NCBI RefSeq assembly: GCF_000003195.3 | Contig: NC_012879.2 | Location: 26,872,949 to 26,936,948 of the forward strand | Direction of reading: 5' to 3' | Source: Sorghum bicolor | Taxonomy: Eukaryota > Streptophyta > Magnoliopsida > Poales > Poaceae | Length of the DNA: 64,000 nucleotides | Part shown: piece after piece, positions 34,635 to 45,696 of the stretch | How positions within the stretch are numbered: the first letter of the stretch is position 1 | How the letters are laid out: the number at the start of each line of letters is the position of its first letter | Notes under the pieces: generated by a model | What the model was told of the DNA's origin: nothing | Databases searched by the model: none | The model's input: the letters and a program-made list of their open reading frames with translations, nothing else | Translations under genes and position numbers: made by a program

Positions 34635-35940
34635 GTTATCTAGATTAGACCTTGAGGCAATGCATCTTAGTCATCTATCTTTAAATTCGGTTTAGGTTTG
34701 CAATTATCATCAGTTTACTATTATTATCAGTTTGCTATCAGTTTGTTATCAGTCTTTTGTACTAAATGCCTCAAGATCAATAAAGGGTATTACTATTATT
34801 TTTATGTCTTGTGTGTCTCTACTTTATTTTTGTGCAAGAAAGCAGAAAACAAGTATGGGGGAGATCCCTCGACATGCTAAACACACTCCGACTGCACCAC
34901 TCCACCACTCAGGTACACACTCTGCACACTTTACTTCATACATACATTTATTTTGGATTATGCAGATTACTGTTTCCGACATGATAAAATAAAAAGATTA
35001 AAATATTTCTAATCATGATTAATCTCAATCTGTGATATTTCCTGAAAACTTACAATTATTATAAAATCATTTTAAAACCCTATGTTACTTAAGTCAATAT
35101 GGAATATGTGATGGTAGAGTATGAGTTTCTTATTCTTGATATCATTGTTGCTTGGAGAATTTATTTCAAAATATTCAAAATTCTAGCTACCATCCTCAGT
35201 GTTTTATATGCCTGATAAAAATAAAAATATTAATTATGATTATAAAAGCTATCTACTCTGTATTGAGTTTGTTCAAAATGAGTTAGACCCTTGTTGAGAG
35301 ATTTATCATGCTCCCAAGATCAAGAAACTATTTCAGTAAGATTCACTCTTCCGAAGTATTATTGCATTAGAGGCATGGGCTATGCAAAAATAAAGATATT
35401 TCGAGGAAATAAAAAGGAGCAAGTGCTCGACAACCTCGCAGAAAAAAATGGACAAGTGTCCGGCAGTAGAATTAGGGGTACCTTGGTATCCACTTAAAAA
35501 AAATGATAGCCCATGGTCCCTCTAATAAGCAATATGCCAGCAAGAGTTGACAAAGTTTTTAATTTTCAAAGTCTTTGATCTAAGAGTATGACATTCCCCT
35601 CCTCGGATCCCGTTTTGATCAGGTAATAAATGCAAAGTAAGTATGCTTGAGAATTTTTGCAAAATAAAACAGCCTCAGTGAGATATATATAAAAGATAAT
35701 GAGTGATCTGAGAGAACCTATGAGGATAAAAAGGTATGCTAACTTTCTTTCAAAAATATACAAAAACTCCAAGTGACAGGATCGAGAAGAAAGGATCTTT
35801 ACTCTTAATCATAAACTTCCCTGACTATGGTACACAGTGGAATTTTAACACCCTGCAATTATATAAAGAGAATGTTTTAAATGTTTACCCCAGATATTGT
35901 TCTTAACCATCCTTTTCTCGAGGACGAGTAAAAGCCTAAG
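34635..35940 (+). other. 3' noncoding region of element D
   Basis: AT-rich with no long frame that makes sense. The block at about 35401-35490 matches the conserved block of F, H and G. It ends in GAGGACGAGTAAAAGCCTAA before the polypurine tract. Confidence 0.7.
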
Positions 35941-35952
35941 TATGGGGGTATT
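35941..35952 (+). promoter_or_regulatory. Polypurine tract of element D
   Basis: AAGTATGGGGGTATT-type tract that ends at the 3' LTR. Confidence 0.75.
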
Positions 35953-37186
35953 TGTTGACGGTTCTTAAGTATCAATTTTAATTATCAAATAAACAAGAGA
36001 ATGGACCAATATGCAACCATCACCTAGAATTAGGGTTTGATCTGACAGAATTCCACGAGTTTTGTTGTTTATCTATTTCTGCAAGGGGTTATCAGGAAAT
36101 AAGGAAGAAAGGCCCACATGTCGGGATTACATAGAGATATCAACGCACCGCGCAATTTTACTTCATCTAGAAGACTCCAGAAGCCACGAGACCGAAGCGG
36201 AGGCAAAACTGGGCCAGGCCCAGGGTGCCCGCCCTGGAAGCCTGGGCGCTCGCCCCCCTGCTGGAGCCAAATCAGGACTCTTTCGCTCGGGATATTCCAC
36301 CGACCTATTGGATCAAGAAAAACATAGTACCACCTCGCCTATCGACCCAAAAACGCATAGAAGGGGAGAACTATATAAGCAAGGCCCCCTGGCCCCTGGA
36401 GAAGACATGAAGAAATTATCATAGAGATTGAGGGGTGCCCTCGACGGAAAACCTCTTCTCTAATTAATATTTCTTTTTAGGCTTAGCAATCAATGTAAGG
36501 TAGAAATAGATCTTCTAGTTTCTACTAGATTGAGAGAGATAGAGTGGAGGTGTAGAGTGGAGGAAGCCCGGCCTGTCGGTGTCTACTCCAAGCTTGTACC
36601 TGCGGGATCAAGTTCTCCTAACCCGAAGCTTGCTCCTAGGATTCTTCAGTATTTCGACTTCTAAATTCTAGTAAGTTCTTGTTTTATTGTTCTTATGGTT
36701 TATGAGTTTACTTTAATCTCTTCGCGTAGAGTTTAGAGTAATCATTGCTGGCGTAAACGTGGTGTTTAGGCTGGGGTACTCATAGATATTCCCTGACTAG
36801 CTGGACCGTGGTTGTAGTGAGGAACGTGACAATTCCGAGCTACCTTTGTAGATCACATCTCGTTAGCAGGAAGGATAGGGTTTATAGGTGTGGGTTGAAC
36901 ATCCTCTGTGGTGTCTAGATTCTGTTAGCCTCCCCATTAGAACAGTAGATCATCCTTACCAAGGTTAGAAGGAGACTACGGTTGCAGTCTTCTCTATTTA
37001 TCACTCACATCGAAAGACATTCTTTGTGCCTAAAGGTTAGTAGTAATAGACCGGTTAGTCAGATGCACTCTTTCTCCTAGTGGTAAAAAAATAAATACGA
37101 TACTCTGGATAATTTCCCGGGTGAAGTGCTCACCGATATCCGTGCGCTTGCGGATCAATTCCTTATTGCGTTCCCAAATATCAACA
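35953..37186 (+). repeat. 3' LTR of element D
   Basis: Same length and ends as the 5' LTR, with single-base changes only. Confidence 0.97.
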
Positions 37187-38015
37187 ACACCTTGGTTGAT
37201 CCATGACAAGCCATCCGATAATACCACAGTGCTTCATTTAACAACGTATGCCACCGCTTAGGATTTTCTTCAATCTTTCGTTTAATAAGCTTGATAATCC
37301 CTTTGTTAGATGCCTCGGCCTGCCCATTGGCTTGAGCATAATAAGGAGAAGAATTCAACACTTTAATCCCCATACCGATTGCGAATTCATCAAACTCCCC
37401 CGATGTGAACATAGTGCCCTGATCGGTAGTAATTGTCTGAGGAATCCCAAATCGGTAAATAATGTGTTCCTTCACAAAATCAATCATATTGGCCGAGGTG
37501 ACCTTCTTCAAAGGAATAGCTTCAACCCATTTAGTGAAATAACCAGTGGCAACCAAAATAAACTTATGCCCCTTACTAGATGGTGGATAAATCTGGCCGA
37601 TCAGATCGATAGCCCATCCCCGGAACGGCCAAGGCTTTATGATAGGATTCATAGCCGATGCGGGTGCTCTTTGAATGTTACCAAACTTTTGACAACCTTG
37701 ACACCCCTTGAAATATTTAAAGCAATCCTCAAGTATGGTCGGCCAAAAATATCCGTTCCTTCGAATCATCCACTTCATCTTAAAAGCTGACTGATGTGCC
37801 CCACACACTCCTTCATGGATTTCTCCCATCAAACTTCTAGCTTCATCATCACCTAAGCATTGGAGAAGAATTCCATCAATAGTTCGATAATACAATTCAT
37901 CTTCGAGGAGCACATATTTGGTTGCTTGAAACCGAACTCGTCTTTCAACTTTCTTAGATGGATTTTTTAGATAATCAATAATTTCATTCCTCCAATCATC
38001 GGCGAATCTATCCAT
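37187..38015 (-). pseudogene. Integrase N-terminal and core part of element B (right of D)
   Basis: Encodes the HHCC zinc finger (HEGVCGAH...CQGCQKFG) and a DDE core: Asp in WAIDLIGQI, Asp in TTDQGTMF and Glu in NGQAEASNK. It is cut after HGSTK by element D. At its start (38015) it abuts the end of the protease frame directly, where RT and RNase H would be expected. Confidence 0.9.
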
Positions 38016-41000
38016 TAAAAACCGTCGTCAGAACCGACTGCTTGGATCGATGGAATCTCGTAATCGGCAACTTTGAGAAAATCCTTCTCCCAAACTTCTC
38101 CTGAAATGCACCTAGTCCTCTCATAGGTATCTGCCTCTGCCGATGCAATAACATAAGAAGAATCCCCTGGGACAATCTCAATCTTGTCACCTACCCACTG
38201 AACCAAGCATTGGTGCATTGTAGACGGGATGCAACAATTGGCATGAATCCAATCTCTTCCCAACAATAAGTTGTAAGCACCCTTTCCGCTAATCACAAAG
38301 AAAGTTGTCGGCAAGGTTTTGCTGCCGATGGTCAACTCTACACAGATTGCCCCTTTGACTGGAGACACGTTTCCTTCAAAGTCTTTGAGCATCATATCGG
38401 TCTTGGTCAAATCCTGATCCCCTTTCCCAAGCTTCCGATATACTGCATACGGCATAATATTAATAGCAGCTCCACCATCAACTAGGATCTTGGTCATTGG
38501 CTGTCCATCAACCCTCCCTTTGACGAACAGAGCCTTGAGATGCTGTCTCTCGTCATCGGCAGGTTTCTCAAAGATAGCTGTCATCGGATCCAGAGCCAGC
38601 TGAGCTATCTGATCAGAAAATTTCAACTCATCATCACTGGATGGTGCAAGAAACTCCATCGGCAACATAAAGACCATATTAACTCCTGCCGATGGACCTT
38701 CCCTCTTGGCGTCTGATGGCTGCTGACTTCCAGAGTTCTCGCCCTTGTTTAGTTCCTCTTGCCTTTCACGCTGCAATCTTCTTTTCTGTGTCTTGGTCAA
38801 CCCTTCCAGACACCATGGAGGAAGTGGCTTCTGCCTTGCTGCTGGGCGTCGATTCTCCCTTGACTCCATCCAATGCGTGTTAGCATCCCTGCAAAATATG
38901 AACTCGTTGGGAACTCGTGCATTAGCCATCTCCTCGAGTTCTTCCTGGTTTCTGGGAAAATATTGGACACGATTGCCAAGCCTATCGTGCACGCTGAGCT
39001 TGCCCCCCATCCGATCATGAACTGATGCTCTTCCTCTGATCGGCCCATTAAATCGCCGATTGTCATCATGATAACGCCGATCAGACCTATCGTACCGATC
39101 ATAACCGTTGCACTCAGGGTAGTCTCTGACAGTAGGAAGCTTAATATTTTCCTCCCAACAATGGATGAAAAACGGGCAGTTCCAATGATCTCTATGCCGA
39201 TTCCACTCCTGACGGCGTCTTTCTTCCTCCCGACGATAATCTTCTTGCTGGCGCCGGTACCGATCTTCCCGTTGCTGCCAGTTCTCTCGAGGCCTTCTAT
39301 GAGTTATAACGATGCCAGACCGAGGAGGCCTCCCTGAACTGGTTCCTTCCTGGACCAAGCCCTTACCTCTTGCATCGGCAGTAGTAATTTGTTGTTGAGG
39401 GTCTACCGATGCACTTCTCTCGGCTGCTTCCGATGTTAAGACCTTGGCCTTCCCCTTGGCATCCAACATGTTTGTCGGGAAAGGATGTTGGTCTATCTTC
39501 ATCGGTTTCTGAGCCTTGGAACTGTCAAATTTAATTCTCCCAGACTCTATTGCCGATTGCAGCTGCTGTCTGAAAACTTTGCATTCATTAGTGTCATGAG
39601 AAGTTGCATTATGCCACTTGCAATACTTCATCCTCTTCAACTCCTCTGCCGATGGGATCACATGATTAGGAGACAGCTTGATCTGACCTTCCTGGAGTAG
39701 AAAATCAAATATCTTATCGGCCTTAGCGGTGTCAAAAGCGAACTTTTCTGGTTCCTTCTACCCAAAAGGGCAAGACATCGGCTTCTTATTCTTTACCCAC
39801 TCTGCCAAGCCGATGACTGGTTCCTCATCAGAATCGGAGCTCGTTGCTTCATCGACAAATGACACTTTCTTATTCCACGCTCTTTTGGGCTCGAAAGGCT
39901 TGATGTCTTGATCAGAAATCCTCTGCACCAAATGACTTAAACTTTCGAACTCCTGAGAAGCATACTTGTCCCTGATATGTGGCAACAAACCCTGGAAAGC
40001 CAAATCGGCTAGCTACCGATCATCCAGAACTAGACTGTAACATTTATTTTTGACTTCCCGTATCCTCTGCACAAAGCCTTCAACCGATTCATCATTGCGT
40101 TGCCTCAACTTGACCAAGTCGGTGATCTTCTTCACATGAACCCTAGAGAAGAAGTATTTGTGGAATTGTTTCTCTAGATCGGCCCAAGTAATCACTGAGT
40201 TGGGAGGTAATGATATAAACCAGGTGAAGGCCGATCCAGACAATGATGATGAAAATAGACGAACCCTCAATTCGTCCCTATTACCAGCTTCCCCGCATTG
40301 AATGATGAACCTATTGACATGCTCCATGGTTGACATGTCATCTTGCCCAGAAAACTTAGTGAAATCCGGTACCTTGTACCGATGAGAAAGCGGAATCAAA
40401 TCATATGCGGGAGGATACGGTGTCCGGTAAGAGTAAGTATTGACCTTGGGTTTTATTCCAAATTGATCCCTCATTACTTCAGCGATCTTATCGGCCCAAT
40501 ATGCATCGGCATCCTGCCGATGAGGCGGCTGCGGGTCCGACGCTTGGTGACGAGCTTCCACGTGTCTGTTTGGGGCATGATCTGCACGGAACATTGGGTT
40601 GATCATCTGGCCTCCAATCTGCGGACCACCAAACTGCTGTCCACCGACTTGCTGCCCCCCGAGTTGCTGTCCAATATTCATTAGCTGGCTGGAGATCCCC
40701 TGACTTTGGAATCCGGGATAGATCTGTCCTTGCTGGAACCCTGTAGCCTGGTAACTCTGTTGGGGCGATTGTGGAAAGACTTGCTGTCCAAGCCATCCAT
40801 TATTAGCGTTCATCGGCATAGGTGCTGCTGATGATTGGTAATTGGGTACCATCATTGAATTGACATACCCAGACTGGGCCATAGACCTCTATTGCATCAG
40901 CACTGAATCTGCCGATGCATTAGGCATCTGGAACATTGAATCTTGAGGATTCCCAGCGTGAGGCCTTGCAGTAGTAGTTGTGGTATACCGAGGACTCTGG

Positions 41001-41662
41001 TTCCACAGCGCATTGGGAGGCGCCGATACCATAGAAGAATTGCCCCTCATGTCAGTTATCTGTGATGTACCCGGTGTTAATTTTGGAGGCATACGGTAGC
41101 CCCACCAATTGGGAGGAGGAGTCAACCGTGACATTGCCGATGCCAACATATCTGTAGTCAATTTATTCTGCCCACTTGAAGTTTGTGGGTTGGTTGTCAT
41201 CGGCACAGATTGTGTGCTAGTAGCTCCCAATGTACCTGGAGGGACAGCAGATTGTGCACTCACAGCTGTCAAAGCAGCCGATGGAGCCGTAACCTCTGGT
41301 GCTGTTGGTTGATGATGAGTGGGGCCCACATAATCTGGTGGGATTTGTCCTTCCTTGAAAGTTCTTGCCACGGCATTGAAAACCGTATTAGACAGTATGC
41401 CAGCTTGGTTGATCAAAGCTCGGTTGATGGCACTGTCAACCATATCTTGAAGCTTGCCAGGATTGGCTTCGAAAGTAACCTGCCGTGGTGCCGGCAGCGC
41501 ATCTTTCTGGATCACCTCGCCGCTCCTGTTTATGCTGAAAGACCTCAGGCATTGCAGCTTGAACTCTTCCATGGCTTGGGCAATAGCTTGCTTCTGCTCA
41601 TCCTTGAGATTGGCCTCCGTCACGGGGATGACGTTCTCCTGATCAAAGTCAGAGATCGACAT
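38015..41662 (-). pseudogene. gag-protease of element B (three amber stops)
   Basis: One continuous frame from ATG 41662 (MSISDFDQENVIP) to TAA at 38015, interrupted by TAG at 40889, 40013 and 39758. The N-terminal half is Gln/Pro/Gly-rich. The gag domain at about 40060-40440 includes DDMSTMEHVNRFI and LSGSAFTWFISLPPNSV. A Cys/His cluster YCKWHNATSHDTNEC lies near 39600. A charged Arg-rich region at about 39100-39300 follows. The protease has VDGGAAINIMP near 38470 and LLLGRDWIH near 38250; Asp-Gly-Gly is the usual form in Tat-like elements. RT and RNase H do not follow. Confidence 0.88.
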
Positions 41663-41682
41663 GTTGATCTTGATCTTGAATC

Positions 41683-41701
41683 GGTCCCACTGGGCGTGCC
41701 A
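41683..41701 (-). promoter_or_regulatory. Primer binding site of element B
   Basis: TGGCACGCCCAGTGGGACC on the minus strand, 7 bases inside the 5' LTR. The matching tRNA was not identified. It differs from the tRNA-Asp site of the Athila elements. Confidence 0.7.
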
Positions 41702-41708
41702 AAAGATG

Positions 41709-42411
41709 TGTTGATGCAAAATAGATCTGCAAACACAAAGGGCTAATACCCAATTCAAACGTTAAGGCGTGCCAGCCGATTTGACCTTACTATCAGCAAA
41801 GGTGATAACTCGAATACTTTAGTCCTGACAACAGCGATGCGCCCGGATGTCACGGCTAAGAGGTACTCACGCAGAACTTGAGAACACGCCGAGCTTAAGT
41901 CGACGAATTCCTAAGAACTCGTAATAAAAGGGAAAAAAGTATGACGAAGTCATCGAAAAGTAGATCCTAGAATATGAGTAAAAACGTGTGTTTGATTGAT
42001 TGATAGATGTCTCATTACAAGGCCCTAGGGTTCATATTTATACCCTGCTCAAAGAGCTACAACTAAACACGACTATAATTCGAATTCCAAATTACACGGA
42101 ATCCGTATACAAAATGACTTAAATAAATAAGGAAATAACAAAGCTATCTCCCGTGACAAACTAAAATTCTTCCATAAACCGATCAGCAGTTTCCGGACCC
42201 CTCCTCTGTATCATCGGCAGACTCCTTGCCATAGTCATCGGCAGACTCCTCCATTATAGCCATCGGCATAAACACATCACTGCCTGCAGACTTAGTCACA
42301 TCCGACCTCTCCTTCATCGGCAACCATCCTCATCGGCAATTCATCTTGTAAACAGCATATTGCCTCTTTATCCTGCCATCCTGGACACGTGCCCAAAAAA
42401 CGGTGTCAACA
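41709..42411 (-). repeat. 5' LTR of element B
   Basis: Counterpart of 22567-23269 with about 15 changes. Five ATCGGCA motifs are intact and one is changed to ATCAGCA. Confidence 0.95.
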
Positions 42412-42416
42412 ATTAA

Positions 42417-42901
42417 CTTCCACCATGGGACTTGCAACCGTCACTTGTGTCTTGAGCAGTTAAAAGATAGAACGGTCAAGTCAAGCGCCATGGCTCTTGT
42501 TCTTTGATCAACTATAGCTCTGGAGTTTTTACAGATTTTCAAATAAAACTGAGAGATTCCTTGTATGACTCTCTCTAGTCTCTCTTTTGTGGTATTTCTG
42601 GATCCTTACCAAGGCAGTGACGAAATGTGCCTTCTCCCAAAGTATGTGGTATTTGTGGTATGAGGCATAATGATATTGCCTTCTCTCTCACCCTACTCTA
42701 ATAAGGTTTTGATATCTGGAGCTCATAGGTGGGAGACAGCTAATACATACTTACAAGACATTTATTGCATAGTCAAACCATGGATCCAGAGAAACAAGTC
42801 AATAAGTCAAATCAAGATGTGCATGTGTGACGAATGAATAGTGATAATGGTGAAAACAATGGTGAAAGTCTAATTCTACTTTTGCTCTTTTGAGGGGATA
42901 C
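42417..42901 (-). other. Internal 3' noncoding DNA of H between B and C
   Basis: Matches the 3' noncoding region of F (about 15850-16350, reversed). It joins to 49479 after removal of C. Confidence 0.8.
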
Positions 42902-42906
42902 ATACC

Positions 42907-43366
42907 TGTGGGGGTATAAACCCCTATACCCTTACGGCTAGACTTCAGCCAGGAAGCTTGGCCCACTACGAGACGAGTTCAAGGCTTGATCCGACAGCTC
43001 GGAGTTTTGCGCAAGGAAACAAGACGTGGAGATCAAGCAGGATTCTAGTCGGTTAGAATAGGAATTGATATCGAATTATCTATGGCAATTGTAACCGACT
43101 AGGATTAGTTTCCAGATCTGTAACCCTGCCCTCCAGACTATATAAGGAGGGGCAAGGGACCCCCCTAGGATATCATATTCTCTCGGCACAAATCAATACA
43201 ACCAGACGCAGGACGTAGGTATTACGCCAACTCGGCGGCCGAACCTGGATAAAAAGCTTGTCCGTGTCTTGCGTCACCATCGAGTTCGTAGTTTGCGTAC
43301 CATCTACCGATAAACTACTACCGTGGGTATACCCCAAGGTAGACTGCCGACTAGCTTTCGTCGACA
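42907..43366 (+). repeat. 5' LTR of element C (460 bp)
   Basis: TGTGGGGGTATAAACCCC at the start, TTTCGTCGACA at the end. TATA box ACTATATAAGG at 43137-43147. Confidence 0.95.
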
Positions 43367-43367
43367 G

Positions 43368-43387
43368 TGGCGCGCCAGGTAGGGGGT
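43368..43387 (+). promoter_or_regulatory. Primer binding site of element C
   Basis: TGGCGCGCCAGGTAGGGGGT two bases after the LTR. The tRNA partner was not identified. Confidence 0.7.
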
Positions 43388-43414
43388 GTGCGTACAACTT
43401 TTCCGGCGAACAAG

Positions 43415-45665
43415 ATGGTCACGATCCCAGCTTCCGCGACCGTGCACGAAGGCCTCACGTTCACCGTCGGCCAGATCACGTGGACGACGTGCAGCGGCGG
43501 CTTCGCGACCACGGTTCCGAAAGAGATCCAGATCCAATCTGAGATCACGCCGTCTCCGACCACACGCATGACGGCACCAAGCTCCCGACCACCGTTCCCA
43601 CTCTACAAGGGAAAGGAGATCGACTGCTCGGACCTCCTCCAAGCGCTCGATCACGCTGACTCCAAGCTACTCGAAGTCTCCCAACTAATAGATGGAGTTC
43701 TGCGCCGGCCCGACCAAGCTGCTCGAGCGGATTTTTCGAAATCCCGCCGGCCAACTCGTGTCGCCACACACGAACGGCTGGGAACGTCCCTGACGATAAC
43801 CTCAACCTCCTCAGGACGATCCGTCGAGCTCAAAAAGGAAGACTATCCTTGCGGCCTGAACAACTCGGCCTCTGTTTACTCACAGCATGTCCAATCCGTT
43901 TTCAGCAAGGCGGGCTGGTCACCGACAAGGAACAATCGTCACCATGTCAACATGGTGACAATCCAAGAGCTACGGGACGGCCAGGTTTCCAGCACCAACT
44001 CAAGCACCGGCTCCGTCCCCACCGAGGTTATAAACACCGAAGACGAGGGCTACGACCTGGATTTTCCTTCACACCCTCCGGGTTTCGACCGATTCCCGAT
44101 ATTCCCCCCCCCGGCGAGGGGATATTGTGTTCAATGTCAGCGCCGACGAACCGGCTGTTGACGGAGAATCAGATGACCAGAGGTAACTCCGCGAACAGCG
44201 TAACGCCGATCGCGCCCGACGGCGTGCGGACGAGCAACAACAGATGCCACCAAGTAACCTCAACGATGCCTTTGACATGGTCGGGGACCAGCCGGTCTAC
44301 AAAACGCCAAGCGCCAACGTGGCTGTCGCCATGGCCAACCTGGATCGGCTTCCTGACACCCCCGAATGCCAGGGAGTCCGGACCAGCATCCGAGCACACC
44401 TGATCGCCGCAATGGGACAGACAGCCACTCTGCTCAAGAGAGTCCAGGACGTCTCTTATACGGAAGCCGCCTCCGACCAGACTAATCGTAGCCGGGCCTC
44501 ACCCAGCAGGCGTCACCGCAGCCGCTCCCCCGACAACCGTCGAGGGGACTCACGGCGCGACGATGGTGGTCGGGACGCCGATGGCCGCCGCCAGCAGAAC
44601 CGCGTACGCGGCCAAGAAGAAGAAGATCAACACAGGGATCTCCGCCACAACATCCCTCCCAAAGATGCCCGGGACCGCATCAACAGGCGCGCCGCAGAGA
44701 GAGCAGTCCACGAAAACCTGCGCCGCATCGAGTACGATGCGACCCACGGTCCTCCGGGCCTAAGGCAGTTCTCCTCACACCTCCGCCAGGTCGTGTGGCC
44801 CCGCAATTTCAAGCTCGAAAAACTTAAAAAATACGACGGCAAGGAAAATCCAGAGAACTGGATCACTCTCTATGAAATCGCCGTCCGATCAGCGGCAGGA
44901 GATGAGCACGTCATGGCTAACTACTTCCCCGTAGTCCTCGACCAGGCTGGTCATCAGTGGCTTCTCGGCTTGCCCGAGGACTCCTTTGACTCTTGGGAAG
45001 AGCTACGACAGGCTTTCATCGACAACTTCATCGCCACATGCGAGCAGCCCGGAAACAAGTATGACCTTGAAAGGATAAGAGACAGGAAGAATGAACCTCT
45101 GCGCGATTACATCCGACGATTCTCGGATATGCGCCTCAAAATCCCGAAGATTTCTCATGACGAGGCCATATCAGCCTTTATCAAAGGCTTGCGTTTCCAT
45201 GAAGCGCTGAGGAACAAGCTGTTGCGTAAGCGCCCATCAATGGTAGCAGAGCTCCTCGCCACGGCTAAAAATTACGCCGATGCTGATGACGCAGAAAAAC
45301 TAATCCGAGACGACGCGAGAGGCCCCGACCAGCCTTCTCGGCGAGATGACGGTCGTGGTCGCTACGACAACAGAAGTCACCGCCGCTCCGACAACCGCGA
45401 TCACCGAGAGGGTTGGGATCGGCGGCGCGACAGCCGCGACGACTTCAGAGGAAAGCGCCCTCGTGAATACGACCACGAAGTAAATACGGTCAAACGTCCC
45501 AACGGACGACGGGACTACCAAGACGACTACAACAAAACGTTGAAGGGACCGTGCCAGCTACACCCAAAGTCTAACCATACCATGGAAGAGTGCCGCGTCC
45601 TCAAAAGTATCTATACACGGCGGGCCGCCCAAGAGGACTCCGCCAAGAAAAATAACAACAAGGCA
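43415..45665 (+). pseudogene. gag of element C
   Basis: ATG at 43415 (MVTIPASATVHEG), 49 bases after the LTR. The first part runs in one frame to about 44105, where a C homopolymer (about 44104-44112) marks a shift. A TAA near 44181 follows. From ATG 44244 the frame is open to 46040. It has an Arg/Ser-rich stretch (RSRASPSRRHRSRSPDN), a capsid domain (KLKKYDGKENPENWITLYEIA; FDSWEELRQAFIDNF), an Arg/Asp-rich basic tail and a Cys/His segment CQLHPKSNHTMEEC. After about 45665 the frame reads into the reverse complement of the antisense gene, so its last residues are not Gag. Pol is absent. Confidence 0.85.
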
Positions 45666-45696
45666 AAAGAATGCACAGCAGCACAAAAAGCGGCTT

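Larger units (their letters stand above)
27813..37186 (+). mobile_element. Athila-lineage LTR retrotransposon D, nearly complete (9.4 kb)
   Basis: Target duplications ACACC at 27808-27812 and 37187-37191. LTRs are 1234 bp each with about 14 differences by eye (about 1.1%), so it is recent. It has a tRNA-Asp primer site, a gag-protease-RT-RNase H-integrase gene, an extra 209-codon gene behind its own promoter-like region, a 3' noncoding region and a polypurine tract. It is inserted in the integrase of B. It is the only element here with the enzymes for reverse transcription, though its frame has three disabling changes. Confidence 0.97.
22567..42411 (-). mobile_element. Tat-like gypsy retrotransposon B with an antisense gene
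   Basis: LTRs at 22567-23269 and 41709-42411 (703 bp each, about 2% different). Flanks are ATTAC at 22562-22566 and ATTAA at 42412-42416, a 5-bp duplication with one later change. In minus-strand order it has primer site, gag and protease (41662-38015) and integrase (38015-27359, split by D), but no RT or RNase H. Antisense to these, between integrase and the 3' LTR, lies a spliced plant-mobile-domain gene (23913-27200). The heptamer ATCGGCA/TGCCGAT recurs about 50 times in B's own 10.5 kb. The integrase style ([27 protein letters not shown]) and Asp-Gly-Gly protease suggest the Tat/Ogre branch; without RT this is tentative. Confidence 0.92.

Noticed and set aside
38692..41746. Plus-strand frames opposite B gag-protease (for example 41183-41746)
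   Set aside because: The opposite strand encodes known gag and protease motifs; these are shadows.
43258..43654. Overlapping frames on both strands at the start of C
   Set aside because: Shadows of the gag N-terminus in GC-rich DNA; the frame from 43415 is the one continuous with the gag domain.
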